Origin: Bythopirellula polymerisocia
GTDB lineage: Bacteria; Planctomycetota; Planctomycetia; Pirellulales; Lacipirellulaceae
Reading direction: 5' to 3'
Assembly (NCBI RefSeq): GCF_007860015.1
Contig: NZ_SJPS01000001.1
Span: 868,001 to 932,000 of the forward strand
Length of the DNA stretch: 64,000 nt
The position numbers and the translations under genes were made by a program. Positions 43,629 through 52,565 of this stretch are shown piece after piece (positions within the stretch are counted from its first letter, which is position 1; each line of letters starts with the position of its first letter). The notes beneath the pieces are model-generated. The model had not been told where the DNA came from. It did no database searches and saw nothing but the letters and a program-made list of their open reading frames with translations.

Positions 43629-44957
43629 TCACTCGCCTAGGTACCATTTTTGTTGCCGCGTGAGGGCTTCGACGGCCATCCAGAGTTCTCCTTCGGGGGA
43701 GAGTTGCTTCTTGGCGCTGCACGAGATCGTCAGCGGCACGTGGATCAGGTGATTGTGCCAGAGGCCGATGAGCATGTCGGTCTTGCCTGACATGCCGGCG
43801 TGTGCGGCGGAGCGGGCTAGCTTTTCGCAGAGCAGGCTGTCTGCCGCGTCGGCAGGGACGCTCCGGATGTGGTAACTGGGGTCGAAGTACTTCACACTCA
43901 CCGGACTGCTGACTTCGGTGCTGTGAGACTTGATCGCTTCGGCCAGGAACGGCCCGATGTCTCTTAACCGTAAGTTGCCCGAAGCGTCGAACTCGGCGGG
44001 GCATTCGTCAAGCCAGTGCTGCCCTGCCCCTTCGGCAACGACAACGACGGCATGTTCACGAGCCTTGAGACGGCGCTGGAGAGCGGCCAGGAAACCGTGC
44101 TCACCGTAGAGTGCCATCGGAACTTCGGGGATCAGGGCGAAATCTGCAACGCCGCTGGCCAAGGTCGCCGAAGCCGCGATAAAGCCCGCATGACGGCCCA
44201 TTAGTTTTACTAATCCCACGCCATTGAGTACGGACCTGGCCTCGACATGGGCGCGGTCGATCACCTTTTCTGCCTCGGAAACAGCCGTTGCATAGCCGAA
44301 AGTGCGATAGCAGTACTTGATGTCGTTGTCGATAGTCTTGGGTATGCCGACCACGGAGATCGAGAGTTTGCGGCGAGCGATCTCGAGAGCGATCTGATGT
44401 GCCCCGCGTTGCGTGCCGTCGCCTCCTACACAGAACAAGATATTGATGCCGCGGCTGACTAGAAAGTCGACCGTCTCCTTGGCCTCTTGATGACCTCGCG
44501 AAGTGCCGAGGATCGTGCCACCTTTGTGGTGGATATCATCGACCAGCTCTGCGGTAAGCTCGATCGGGGGACGTCCCACGGTTGGATTCAGACCGTGATA
44601 ACCGTAACGAATCCCCAACACGTTCTGGATACCGTAGTTGAGGAGCAGTTCCATGACCAAACTACGGATGACGTTGTTGATGCCGGGACAGAGTCCGCCA
44701 CAGGTGACTATCGCTGCTGTCGTATCCGCGGGATGGAAAAAAATCTCGCGCCGCGCACCGGCCATCTCAAAGGAAAGATCGCAGTGTTTCTCGCCGAATT
44801 TGAACCGAGGTTCGTAAAACAGATGCGTATCGTCTTCCACGAAATCACCGATGTCGTCCCCTGGTACGGTGGAGAGGGGCAAGGGAGATATCTGGGACGG
44901 TTCACCAAGTGAGGTGATGCTCAGTTGTTGTTGAGTAAGATCGGGTGTTTCGGGCAT
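43629..44957 (-). CDS. 6-phosphofructokinase family protein
   Basis: 442 residues from the ATG of MPETPDLT; the longer frame would translate repeat-like intergenic DNA. Core motifs: CGGLCPGINNVIR, GYHGL, CVGGDGTQRGA, PKTIDNDI, and KLMGRHAGFIA with EVPM. The Gly in GGDG is the residue associated with ATP use, while the Lys in PKTIDND is usual in PPi-dependent enzymes. This Gly/Lys pair is known from plant and trypanosome ATP-PFKs, so ATP use is likely but not certain. Phosphorylates fructose 6-phosphate. It starts 78 bp downstream of the epimerase stop. Confidence 0.9.
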   Translation of the reverse strand: MPETPDLTQQQLSITSLGEPSQISPLPLSTVPGDDIGDFVEDDTHLFYEPRFKFGEKHCDLSFEMAGARREIFFHPADTTAAIVTCGGLCPGINNVIRSLVMELLLNYGIQNVLGIRYGYHGLNPTVGRPPIELTAELVDDIHHKGGTILGTSRGHQEAKETVDFLVSRGINILFCVGGDGTQRGAHQIALEIARRKLSISVVGIPKTIDNDIKYCYRTFGYATAVSEAEKVIDRAHVEARSVLNGVGLVKLMGRHAGFIAASATLASGVADFALIPEVPMALYGEHGFLAALQRRLKAREHAVVVVAEGAGQHWLDECPAEFDASGNLRLRDIGPFLAEAIKSHSTEVSSPVSVKYFDPSYHIRSVPADAADSLLCEKLARSAAHAGMSGKTDMLIGLWHNHLIHVPLTISCSAKKQLSPEGELWMAVEALTRQQKWYLGE

Positions 44958-44971
44958 GTTGAAAGTAGATA

Positions 44972-44989
44972 AGTGGTTAGTGGTTAGGG
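44972..44989. repeat. AGTGGTTAGTGGTTAGGG word repeat
   Basis: Two tandem copies of GTGGTTA lie directly upstream of the phosphofructokinase ATG, on the spot where its leader would be. A related word occurs at 49422-49455. Confidence 0.5.
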
Positions 44990-45035
44990 ATACTAGGTAA
45001 ACAACTGACTCCGGACAACAGTCAACGAACATACA

Positions 45036-46046
45036 TTAGCTTTTTAGCCAACCTTGCTCGCGGTACCAGGCGGCGGTTTCGTTGAAACGTTGTTCAAGGG
45101 GAGCAGCGGGAGCATATCCCACGTCGTGGCGCAGTTTTTCGTCGGTGCATTCCCAGCCACTCGCGACGGCTTCGTGGACTTTGTCCCAATTGAAAATGCT
45201 TGGCCTGCGCCGCACTTGGCCAATTCCTTCCATCACTCCTCCGACGATCCAGAACATCGTCTTGGGGAGGGGGAGCACAATCACTCGCTTGTCTAATCCA
45301 GCTGCGGCGAGTCGGCCGAATTCGCTGTAGGTGATCGTGCGACCAGAGGTGATGCAGTACACACCCGTCGAATGATCAGCAGTAGGCTGCATTCGCGTTC
45401 CACTCTCGGACAGTTGAACCAAGGCTGTACACAGATCGGCCACATGCACGATCGACATCGGCATTGAACGCAGGCCGGGGACCGCATGGAGTCGAGTCAT
45501 GCAGATGCTCTGAAATAGTTTAAGACTATTGCGATCTCCTGGTCCAAAGACCACCGGAGGTCGAATAATGGTCAGCGGGACGCGGTCGGATAGTTTGCTG
45601 GCTTCGTGCTCGGCTGCGAGTTTGCTCTCGCCATAGGCCGAGACCGGGACGTCCGGATCTGTTTCGCACCTAGGAGTGCCTGGCGTACTTGGGCCACCTG
45701 CCGCGAGAGAGCTGACCATCACGACAGTGGGTGGACTTGCTTGTTCGGCACAGGCTTCCATCACGGTGCGTGTGCCGACGACATTGTCCTCGTAGAATTC
45801 TTGCCGGTTGAGTGCGGCCACGCGCCCAGCAACATGAAAGACGACATCGACCCCGGAGACTGCTTCAACGAGTGTTTCGAGAACCTGGAGCGATCCGGTC
45901 ACAATTTCGGCGTCCCGTTCTACGAGGTGGACGGCGCGAGTCGGATCACGCACCAAAGTCCGCACCGACCAACCGAGTTTGCGCAGCGCGAACACCAGAT
46001 TTGAGCCGACAAATCCCGTTGCTCCGGTGACCAGCGCTTTGTTCAT
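45036..46046 (-). CDS. NAD-dependent epimerase/dehydratase-type SDR
   Basis: A 336-residue extended SDR. Cofactor motif GATGFVGSNL, then VFHVAGRVA, MVSSLAAGGP and the catalytic YGESK (Tyr-x-x-x-Lys). The closest look is to HpnA/dihydroflavonol-4-reductase-like proteins, which act on hopanoid-type or other small ketones and sugars. It is transcribed just before the phosphofructokinase gene. The substrate cannot be fixed from sequence. Confidence 0.9.
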   Translation of the reverse strand: MNKALVTGATGFVGSNLVFALRKLGWSVRTLVRDPTRAVHLVERDAEIVTGSLQVLETLVEAVSGVDVVFHVAGRVAALNRQEFYEDNVVGTRTVMEACAEQASPPTVVMVSSLAAGGPSTPGTPRCETDPDVPVSAYGESKLAAEHEASKLSDRVPLTIIRPPVVFGPGDRNSLKLFQSICMTRLHAVPGLRSMPMSIVHVADLCTALVQLSESGTRMQPTADHSTGVYCITSGRTITYSEFGRLAAAGLDKRVIVLPLPKTMFWIVGGVMEGIGQVRRRPSIFNWDKVHEAVASGWECTDEKLRHDVGYAPAAPLEQRFNETAAWYREQGWLKS

Positions 46047-46506
46047 GCTGCATCCGCTTCATAGTAGTTCAGGCCAATTCGTCCAGTCAGGTCAACATAG
46101 CAAAATTGCGATAGATTGTGCGGGCGTCAAGGTCAACTTGGGGATTCTCAGCACTACAAACGATTCGGGTTTGCCAATTCTGCGCAATTTTTGGGAAGAG
46201 GTGCGAACTGAGGGTCGAGAACAAGGTTTCCCTAGTCGAAAAGTATCTATTGATATGTCTGCCATGAAGTACATAAAAAGGGGAAATCAGATTGGCGAGT
46301 AGCCTCATTTTTTCGCATATTTTTGTGTTCTTTGTGGCAATCATCAATATCCATTGTTCTCAGCGTGCCCTCCTGTTCATTACTTTCGAGAGAGTCAGAG
46401 GCTGCAAGCACAATTCTTTCCTTGACCAGTTCACAGCGTCGCGATTACAGTGGCAGTTCTTCCCGATCCTTCTTGCTACACCCTCACCCGTTTCCCCAAT
46501 ACGGCC
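46047..46506. other. Divergent intergenic region, epimerase/acetyltransferase-like
   Basis: About 460 bp without a convincing gene. It includes TTTTGTGTTCTTTGTGGC (46321-46338), one of the short words that recur between genes in this type of genome. A GTG at 46450 could extend the downstream gene by 19 residues. Confidence 0.45.
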
Positions 46507-47670
46507 ATGCCACACCTGGAAGTGATTCCTGTTTCCAACCGGCACGAACGGAAGCTGTTTTTCAATTTCCCGTGGGATTTGTATCGGGACGACCCCCATT
46601 GGGTTCCTCCACTGCGGCTTGTGCAGAAGGAACTGCTCAATTACAAGTATCATCCCTTCTACGATACGGCTGAGATCCAGACCTTTGTTGCCCTCCGGGA
46701 CGGCGTGCCGTGTGGGCGGATCGCCGCTTTCGTGAATCACGCGCACAATCGTTGGTACGACGAACAGCGAGGCTTTTTCGGATTCTTTGAAACGGTTGAG
46801 GATGAAGAGGTTGTCGGTCGGCTGTTCGACGCGGGTCGGGCCTGGTTTGCCAAACGCGGCATCGAAGCGATTCGCGGGCCGATGAATCCGTCGCTCAACT
46901 ACGAATGCGGGTTGTTGATTGACGGTTTCAACGAAGGGCCGTGGTTCATGATGACCTACAACAAGCCGTATTATGGTCGTCTGATCGAGAACTATGGTTT
47001 TCGCAAGGCTCAGGATTCCTACGCTTTTTGGGGCCATGTCGACATGCTCGAAGAAGTCTCTAAGCGTCTGTATTCGTTGAGCCACATCTTGCTTGATCGT
47101 TTTGAACTTAAGTGCCGACGGATGGATACGCGGCGATTTAGCGAAGACGTGAATACGTTCTTGGATATCTATAACCGGTCGCTTGTTTCGACCTGGGGTT
47201 TTGTGCCCATGTCTAAAGGGGAAGTAAAAAAACAGGCTGCCGGACTCAAGCAAATGATTGTCCCCGAACTTACGACAATCGCCGAGATTGATGGCAAGCC
47301 GGTCGGCACGATGTTTGGCTTGTTGGATTACAACCCACGAGTCAAAGAGATCGATGGTAAATTGTTCCCCTTCGGTTTCTTGAAGTTGTTGCGAAAACGC
47401 AAAGAACTGACTCGCGTACGGCTCATCAGTACGAATGTACTCCCCGAGTACCAAAGCTGGGGCATCGGCATCGCCCTGGTCGCCCGCCTCGTCCCCGACG
47501 CCCTGGCCTGGGGCATCAAAGAAGCGGAGTTCTCTTGGGTGTTGGAGAGCAACGACCTCTCCTACAAGACGCTCAAAAAAGGAGGGGCGAAAGTCACCAA
47601 GCAATACCGCTTCTACGACTATGGGCCCAAAGATACGACGCGTAACGCGAAGTTTATGGTGCAGGAGTGA
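46507..47670 (+). CDS. GNAT-like acyltransferase family protein
   Basis: 387 residues from the ATG of MPHLEVIPV. A GTG 19 codons earlier is possible; neither has a Shine-Dalgarno. The C-terminal half resembles the GNAT fold: TIAEIDGKPVGTMFGLLDYN, then LISTNVLPEYQSWGIGIALV (acetyl-CoA loop) and SWVLESNDLSYKTLKKGG. The N-terminal half (PPLRLVQKEL, GPMNPSLNYECGLLIDGF) is typical of a wide family of about 380-residue proteins of unknown substrate. A cytoplasmic acyl transfer role is an inference. Confidence 0.75.
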   Translation: MPHLEVIPVSNRHERKLFFNFPWDLYRDDPHWVPPLRLVQKELLNYKYHPFYDTAEIQTFVALRDGVPCGRIAAFVNHAHNRWYDEQRGFFGFFETVEDEEVVGRLFDAGRAWFAKRGIEAIRGPMNPSLNYECGLLIDGFNEGPWFMMTYNKPYYGRLIENYGFRKAQDSYAFWGHVDMLEEVSKRLYSLSHILLDRFELKCRRMDTRRFSEDVNTFLDIYNRSLVSTWGFVPMSKGEVKKQAAGLKQMIVPELTTIAEIDGKPVGTMFGLLDYNPRVKEIDGKLFPFGFLKLLRKRKELTRVRLISTNVLPEYQSWGIGIALVARLVPDALAWGIKEAEFSWVLESNDLSYKTLKKGGAKVTKQYRFYDYGPKDTTRNAKFMVQE

Positions 47671-47671
47671 G

Positions 47672-47773
47672 TTAGCCGCGCCGCGATGGCGAGTCTTGCT
47701 CGGCGGAGCGAAGCGAGTCAGAATCGATGCTGCGGACGCGCTCCTCTACGTTGTCGTTCCGAGTCGCGGCTAA
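47672..47773. repeat. Inverted repeat filling a convergent gap
   Basis: TTAGCCGCG (47672-47680) and CGCGGCTAA (47765-47773) bracket about 85 bp between two convergent stop codons. Inside are further partial pairings (GGCGAGTC with GCGAGTC). It could fold as a large hairpin that ends transcription in both directions, or be a dispersed palindromic element. A GTTAGCCGGC word recurs at 50173-50182. Confidence 0.5.
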
Positions 47774-47776
47774 ACG

Positions 47777-49108
47777 TTAGTTCCTAGGTGGGAGCAGGTC
47801 TTCGACGGCGCTAGTGAGGGTTGTTACTCCGGTGCGGAGGCTGGGGTTGATAGTGGGGTAGTACTTGGCTGAATGGAGCGAGGGTACGCTTCCGTTTGCT
47901 TTGTACTCGTCGAGACGTTCTTGATCGACGGTGCCAAGGCTCATCATTTGGATGGGTACGCCGGCACGGCCGTAGCGACCAAAGTCTTCGCCACCCATGG
48001 TCGGCTCCATGACTTCAACGTTGTCTTCGCCCAACGAGTCGTGGAGAACTGGTCGGAGCCGAGCGGTCAAATCGGGGTCGTTGAAGAGCGCTGGCGTTCC
48101 TTCGGATTGTTCGACGATCGGCTCGGGTGCGCCGGCACTTTCGGCAGCAGCTAGTGCCTTCCGGCGGATTGAATCCGCGACTTGAGCACGGGTCTCGTCG
48201 GAATAGGTTCGGACGGTAAGCTGCAGTTTACACTCGTCGGGGATGATGTTGTGCTTCGTCCCGCCGTGGATAGAGCCGACGGTAATGACGACGGGTTCAG
48301 TCGGTTTGATCTCGCGGCTGACGATGGTTTGCAGGTCGAGCACCAACTTGGCCGCGATTACTACGGGGTCGATGGTTTGATGGGGCCAGGCACCGTGACC
48401 ACCGCGGCCGCGGATCGTGATGTCGACGCTGTCAACGTTAGCTTGGGTATAGCCACTGCCGATGCCGAGCTTGCCGGCGGGCCGTTCAGCGGCAACGTGC
48501 AGAGCCAGCGCGAATTCGGGGCGGGGGAACTTCGTCAGCAGCCCATCGGCGATCATGGCTTTGGCCCCGGCACCACGTTCCTCGGCAGGTTGAAAGATGG
48601 CAACTAGAGTGCCTTGCCACAAGTCGCGGTGGGTGGCCAGATAGTCGAGTGTCGCGAGCAGCACAGTCAAATGCATGTCGTGACCGCAAGCATGCATTAC
48701 GCCGACCGTCACGCCGCGCTGGTCTGTGGTGCGAACCTGTGAAGCGTAAGGCAGGCCGGTTTCTTCAGCCACCGGCAGGGCATCCATGTCGGCCCGTAAG
48801 AGGAGTGTTGGGCCATTGCCATTCTTGAGTACCGCGACGACCCCGTGTCCGCCGATGTGCTCAGTAACTTCAAACCCAAAACCGCGAACGGTCGCCGCCA
48901 TCTTGGCTGCGGTCTTTTCTTCCTCGAAAGACAACTCTGGTGTGGCATGCAATTCTTTGTATAACGCAGAATAGTCTGCAAGGTTTTCATCCAACCACTC
49001 GCCAATCGCCGGCGTTGTATTTGCTGAGACCGGCAAGCAGATAGACTGTCCCACGATCAGCACGATTAGAAATAAGAGGGGAAATTTTTTGACATTCATA
49101 GGTTGCAT
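47777..49108 (-). CDS. M20 family amidohydrolase/peptidase, exported
   Basis: 443 residues with a signal peptide (FLIVLIVGQSICLPVSA). The M20D (hippurate hydrolase/IAA-amino-acid hydrolase) layout is complete: HATPELSFEE, MHACGHDMH (metal ligands), QPAEERGAGAKAM (catalytic Glu), the lid domain RGRGGHGAWPH, and MGGEDFGRY plus the final His in SLHSAKYYP. It removes acyl groups from N-acyl amino acids; the exact substrate is unknown. Convergent with the acetyltransferase-like gene. Confidence 0.93.
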   Translation of the reverse strand: MQPMNVKKFPLLFLIVLIVGQSICLPVSANTTPAIGEWLDENLADYSALYKELHATPELSFEEEKTAAKMAATVRGFGFEVTEHIGGHGVVAVLKNGNGPTLLLRADMDALPVAEETGLPYASQVRTTDQRGVTVGVMHACGHDMHLTVLLATLDYLATHRDLWQGTLVAIFQPAEERGAGAKAMIADGLLTKFPRPEFALALHVAAERPAGKLGIGSGYTQANVDSVDITIRGRGGHGAWPHQTIDPVVIAAKLVLDLQTIVSREIKPTEPVVITVGSIHGGTKHNIIPDECKLQLTVRTYSDETRAQVADSIRRKALAAAESAGAPEPIVEQSEGTPALFNDPDLTARLRPVLHDSLGEDNVEVMEPTMGGEDFGRYGRAGVPIQMMSLGTVDQERLDEYKANGSVPSLHSAKYYPTINPSLRTGVTTLTSAVEDLLPPRN

Positions 49109-49128
49109 TCTCTTTCACTCCGCATTTT

Positions 49129-49413
49129 CTAGTATCCGGGTTGCGATGGATTCAGATTGTGCAGGGCAAGCCCCTCGGGTACTCCAACCTTTTCTAACTC
49201 GGTGCGCAATATCCGCAGGCCCTCTTTGAAGCGGTGGACTTCAAAGACCAGCAGGTGTTCGGTGGTCGTTGCTTGGGGATCGACTTGCCTGAGATGATTG
49301 GAATAGATCCCGGCCTTGGCGAGACGCAGCGCGGAGCGCAAGGGATTGATGTATTTTGCGCGGACCTCCTCTGCAGAGAGAGTCGAGCAGAATGATATGC
49401 CGACTTTGTCCAT
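49129..49413 (-). CDS. Hypothetical 94-residue protein
   Basis: Short cytoplasmic protein (MDKVGISFCSTLSAEEVRAK...) with helix-strand character and no known motif. The ATG is chosen because the 15 codons before it translate a TTAGTGG repeat. It lies 20 bp upstream of the M20 peptidase start on the same strand and may be its operon partner. No family recognised. Confidence 0.55.
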   Translation of the reverse strand: MDKVGISFCSTLSAEEVRAKYINPLRSALRLAKAGIYSNHLRQVDPQATTTEHLLVFEVHRFKEGLRILRTELEKVGVPEGLALHNLNPSQPGY

Positions 49414-49421
49414 AGTGGAGT

Positions 49422-49455
49422 AGAGGTTAGTGGCTAAAGGGCAGAGGTTAGTGGC
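49422..49455. repeat. AGAGGTTAGTGGC direct repeat
   Basis: AGAGGTTAGTGGC occurs twice with a 21-bp period just upstream of the small gene ending at 49413, related to the GTGGTTA word at 44972-44989. Confidence 0.55.
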
Positions 49456-49541
49456 CATTAGGGCTTCTCGAACTTACAATAGGTCAGTATATCGGGTTGT
49501 CCCTACTCCAGGCAGGCTGTTTTTTCAAAGGTAAAGTCATC

Positions 49542-50135
49542 ATGCTCCGCTCGTTGGCAGTTGCGTTCGTAGTTTTCGGATACACATTTAATTTGGTTCA
49601 GGCGCAGGTCGCGCAAGAAGTGCCTGCTGCCACGAAGGATTCGGCCACGCAACTGGAGAAATGCGAGTTGGGTCACGCCACACCGGTCCATCGATTTGGA
49701 AAGGTGTATCTCGCCGGTCAGCCGACCGAGGAGGATTTGCTGGAGCTCAAAGCGGATGGCATGCGGACGATCATCAATCTCCGCCCTGATAAGGAACTCC
49801 CTTGGAATGAAGGGGCAGCGGTTAAGCGGGCTGGTATGAAATATGTCCATGTGCCTTTCCGCGGCGAAGAGCAACTTACGAGCACGGTGTTCGACCAAGT
49901 GCTCGGCGCTCTGCGAGACGAGGAGAGTGGGACGACTCTGCTGCATTGTGGCTCGGCCAATCGTGTGGGTGCAATCTGGTATGCCCATCGGGTGCTCGAT
50001 GACGAACTTGATCCCGTCACAGCCGAGCTTGAAGCAAAGCAAGTGGGATTGCGCGACGCGGCTTATCTTGAGAAGGCCAAGGAGTATGTCGAGACGCAGA
50101 ACAGGAAGAAACAACCTGCCGTTGTGAATGAGTGA
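49542..50135 (+). CDS. Exported beta-lactamase-hydrolase-like phosphatase family protein
   Basis: 197 residues with a signal peptide (MLRSLAVAFVVFGYTFNLVQ, cleaved near AQA). The core matches the BLH/DSP-like phosphatase family (TIGR01244 type): VYLAGQPTEEDLLELKADGM, TIINLRPDKELPW, and the active-site loop LLHCGSANRVGAIW with Cys-x4-Arg, as in other members. AAAGG is 9 bases before the ATG. The substrate is unknown; export suggests action in the envelope. Confidence 0.85.
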   Translation: MLRSLAVAFVVFGYTFNLVQAQVAQEVPAATKDSATQLEKCELGHATPVHRFGKVYLAGQPTEEDLLELKADGMRTIINLRPDKELPWNEGAAVKRAGMKYVHVPFRGEEQLTSTVFDQVLGALRDEESGTTLLHCGSANRVGAIWYAHRVLDDELDPVTAELEAKQVGLRDAAYLEKAKEYVETQNRKKQPAVVNE

Positions 50136-50173
50136 CGAACTTTTGTTACTCAAACAATTGGATAAGTGGAGCG

Positions 50174-51538
50174 TTAGCCGGCAACATGTCGTTCGACATG
50201 TAGTCGCAAGCCGCCACGCGGGCGGATGGCGGTGTGGGGCTCAACTTCGACTGGACCTTGATCGGCGGAGAGGGTCATGCCAAAGTTGCGCAATACTGTG
50301 GCAACGATGAGCGTCATCTCCAAGAGCGCGAGGCGCTCGCCGATGCAGCGATGGGGTCCCAGGCCAAAAGGGTAGTAAGCGTGCTGCGGAATTTCGGCGA
50401 TCCGACCTGAAGTGAATCGCTCTGGGTCAAACTTTAGCGGGTCGGCAAACCAGCGAGCGCTGCGGTGGGTGACCCAGGGGGCGAGGTAAATCCAACTCTT
50501 GCGAGGTACATGGTAGCCCATGAGTTGTGTATCAATGGTCGCCTCGCGAAGCATCAACAACCACGCTGGGGGATACAAACGCAGCGATTCCTGGATCACA
50601 CGGCGGATCAAAGTGAGCTGTTCGAAATCTTCGTAGCAAGCCGAGCGACTGCTTAGCACGTACTGTGCTTCGGCAGTGGCTTGTTCGGCAATCTCTGGAT
50701 TCTGAGCCAGCAGATACCAAGTCCAGGCTAGACCTGAGGCGGTCGTGTCGTACCCGGCGACAAAGAGGGTCGTGATTTCGTCGCAGACCTGTTGGTCAGT
50801 CATTTGACCGCCGTCCCCTTCGGTATCGACAGCTGTGAGCAACATCGAGAGCATATCACCACGATCTATGCTGCCCGACTGGCGGCGAATTTCCACCACG
50901 CGGCGGATCATGCCGTGCAAAGCTCGCAGAGCATGGCGCTTTTTGCGTTTTGAGGGGAGTGGAAACCAATCGGGCAACTGCAACGGGCTGCCGAGTTCTA
51001 CCACGAGACGCTCCGACAGATATTCCACCTGCTCGGCCAATTCACGCGAGTCGGCGGCCATGTCGACCTCAAACATCGTCTCGGCGATAGTTTCGAGCGT
51101 GAGACAGGTCATCTCGTCGCAGATTTCAAGATCACCCGAGTCAGGCCAGCGGGCGATCATCTGATCAGTTCGCCGCGAGGTCACCTCTGCATAGCGGGCC
51201 ATGCGATCCGCGCTAAATCCCTTTTGCACAAGTCGTCGCTGCCGCAGCCAGAAATCCCCTTCGGTGGTGATGATCCCTTCGCCGTCGATCTTGCGGACAG
51301 CATTGCGGGTGCGCGGTTCCTTGCGAAAGGTGCGGCTCCCCGCGACTAGCACTTCGTGAATCGCATCGGGCCCCGCAGCGATAAAGGCATGTTGCGGTCC
51401 AAACTGTAGATGCACAAGCGGACCGTACTCACGGACCATCTCGGTGGTAAAGGCGAGCGGATCGCGCGAGAATCGCCGAGCGAGTTTTAACCCTAAGAGT
51501 CCAGCGGGGGGGCCAGGGGCGTGGAGTTGGGTAGTCAT
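50174..51538 (-). CDS. Cytochrome P450
   Basis: 454 residues, heme domain only. I-helix AGYDTTASGLAWTW, K-helix ESLRLYPPAW (ExxR), PERF region FDPERFTSG, and heme loop PFGLGPHRCIGERLAL with the Cys ligand. It resembles the bacterial CYP102/CYP4-like branch. No ferredoxin or reductase gene is adjacent. It monooxygenates an unknown, probably lipid or terpenoid, substrate. The ATG 3 codons into the frame is chosen; the upstream codon is TTG. Confidence 0.95.
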   Translation of the reverse strand: MTTQLHAPGPPAGLLGLKLARRFSRDPLAFTTEMVREYGPLVHLQFGPQHAFIAAGPDAIHEVLVAGSRTFRKEPRTRNAVRKIDGEGIITTEGDFWLRQRRLVQKGFSADRMARYAEVTSRRTDQMIARWPDSGDLEICDEMTCLTLETIAETMFEVDMAADSRELAEQVEYLSERLVVELGSPLQLPDWFPLPSKRKKRHALRALHGMIRRVVEIRRQSGSIDRGDMLSMLLTAVDTEGDGGQMTDQQVCDEITTLFVAGYDTTASGLAWTWYLLAQNPEIAEQATAEAQYVLSSRSACYEDFEQLTLIRRVIQESLRLYPPAWLLMLREATIDTQLMGYHVPRKSWIYLAPWVTHRSARWFADPLKFDPERFTSGRIAEIPQHAYYPFGLGPHRCIGERLALLEMTLIVATVLRNFGMTLSADQGPVEVEPHTAIRPRGGLRLHVERHVAG

Positions 51539-51773
51539 TACGATCAATCACCAAGATCCAGTGAAACAGCAACTTCGCAGGAAAAGGGCAGAATAGACTT
51601 ATTTGGCTGACAACGCCAATGGGGCCAAAAAGTGAAGAATTCAATACTTAATTGACTTGACAGAAATCTACTTGTTAGAATCGCGTCAGTCCGCTTGGCG
51701 TGACAGATGCTTTGACTTCCGGCCAACTAGATTCAGGGGCATTTTTTCGGTCTCACAACTCAGGAGTAGTCTA

Positions 51774-52430
51774 ATGAAACGATCTCACTTTGTGTTTGCC
51801 GCGCTGTTAAGTATGGGCCTCTTGTCGAGTAGCTCTTCCGCCGGCAATGCTTGGTTCAGTTTGAACCTGGAATTCAACAACTCCGCCGATTTTAATTCAG
51901 GTGGTACTTGGACCGCGGTGGCAAAAGCAGATGAGCGGGGCTTTTCTGCTATCGTGCTCAATTTTGTCTCTAGCTCTCTCAACTTCGATCCATTAACAGG
52001 CTTTCTGACTCCGGCAGGCTTTGAAGTGGAACAGTCCGCCATATTTGGTGGAACTCGGCTCGAAATTGTAGAGGGAGATGACCTTATTGATCCCACGTTA
52101 GATGTCGGCGTAATTGGAGGAAGTTTTCCCTCCTCGTACGTGGATGATCCGGGGCTGATAGTATTCGGCTCAAATGCGGATTTGGGTACTTTCACTGGTG
52201 GAGTCCAGTTGGCGACCGGCAGCTTTGAACCTGGTGATATTCCTACCTGGATTGCTCCTGGAACCAACCTTGGGAATGATACGAATGCACTGCTCTTTAC
52301 GGGGCAATCTCCACCTAATCATGTGATTGAACCTGCAGTTTTCGTCACCGTCCGTTACGTCGTCCCCGAACCCGGTACATTGCTGCTTGTCGGTTTGAGC
52401 TTGATCGGCCTCGTAGTGCGACGCAAGTAG
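51774..52430 (+). CDS. PEP-CTERM protein
   Basis: 218 residues. The ATG has CAGGAG 9 bases upstream and opens a signal peptide (FVFAALLSMGLLSSSSSAG). The central part is all-beta with no known motif (NAWFSLNLEFNNSADF). The tail is VPEPGTLLLVGLSLIGLVVR ending RRK. This is a cohesin-like or other extracellular beta domain, unassigned. Convergent with the cysNC gene. Confidence 0.85.
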   Translation: MKRSHFVFAALLSMGLLSSSSSAGNAWFSLNLEFNNSADFNSGGTWTAVAKADERGFSAIVLNFVSSSLNFDPLTGFLTPAGFEVEQSAIFGGTRLEIVEGDDLIDPTLDVGVIGGSFPSSYVDDPGLIVFGSNADLGTFTGGVQLATGSFEPGDIPTWIAPGTNLGNDTNALLFTGQSPPNHVIEPAVFVTVRYVVPEPGTLLLVGLSLIGLVVRRK

Positions 52431-52565
52431 ACACGAATCAAGAATATCTTGTGGGCAAGCTGCGATTTCGACATAGCAACGAGCAAGAGCTGTGTTGGGT
52501 TTAATGATCCATATTAGTCGCTGGTCAACCGAGAGGAATTCCCAATGGTTGGCCCGGATCATATC

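Noticed and set aside
46360..47604. 414-codon minus-strand frame
   Set aside because: Lies opposite the acetyltransferase-like gene, which has a recognisable GNAT-type pattern; the antisense reading has no known motif.
49503..50153. 216-codon minus-strand frame
   Set aside because: Antisense of the exported phosphatase-like gene with its signal peptide and Cys-x4-Arg loop.
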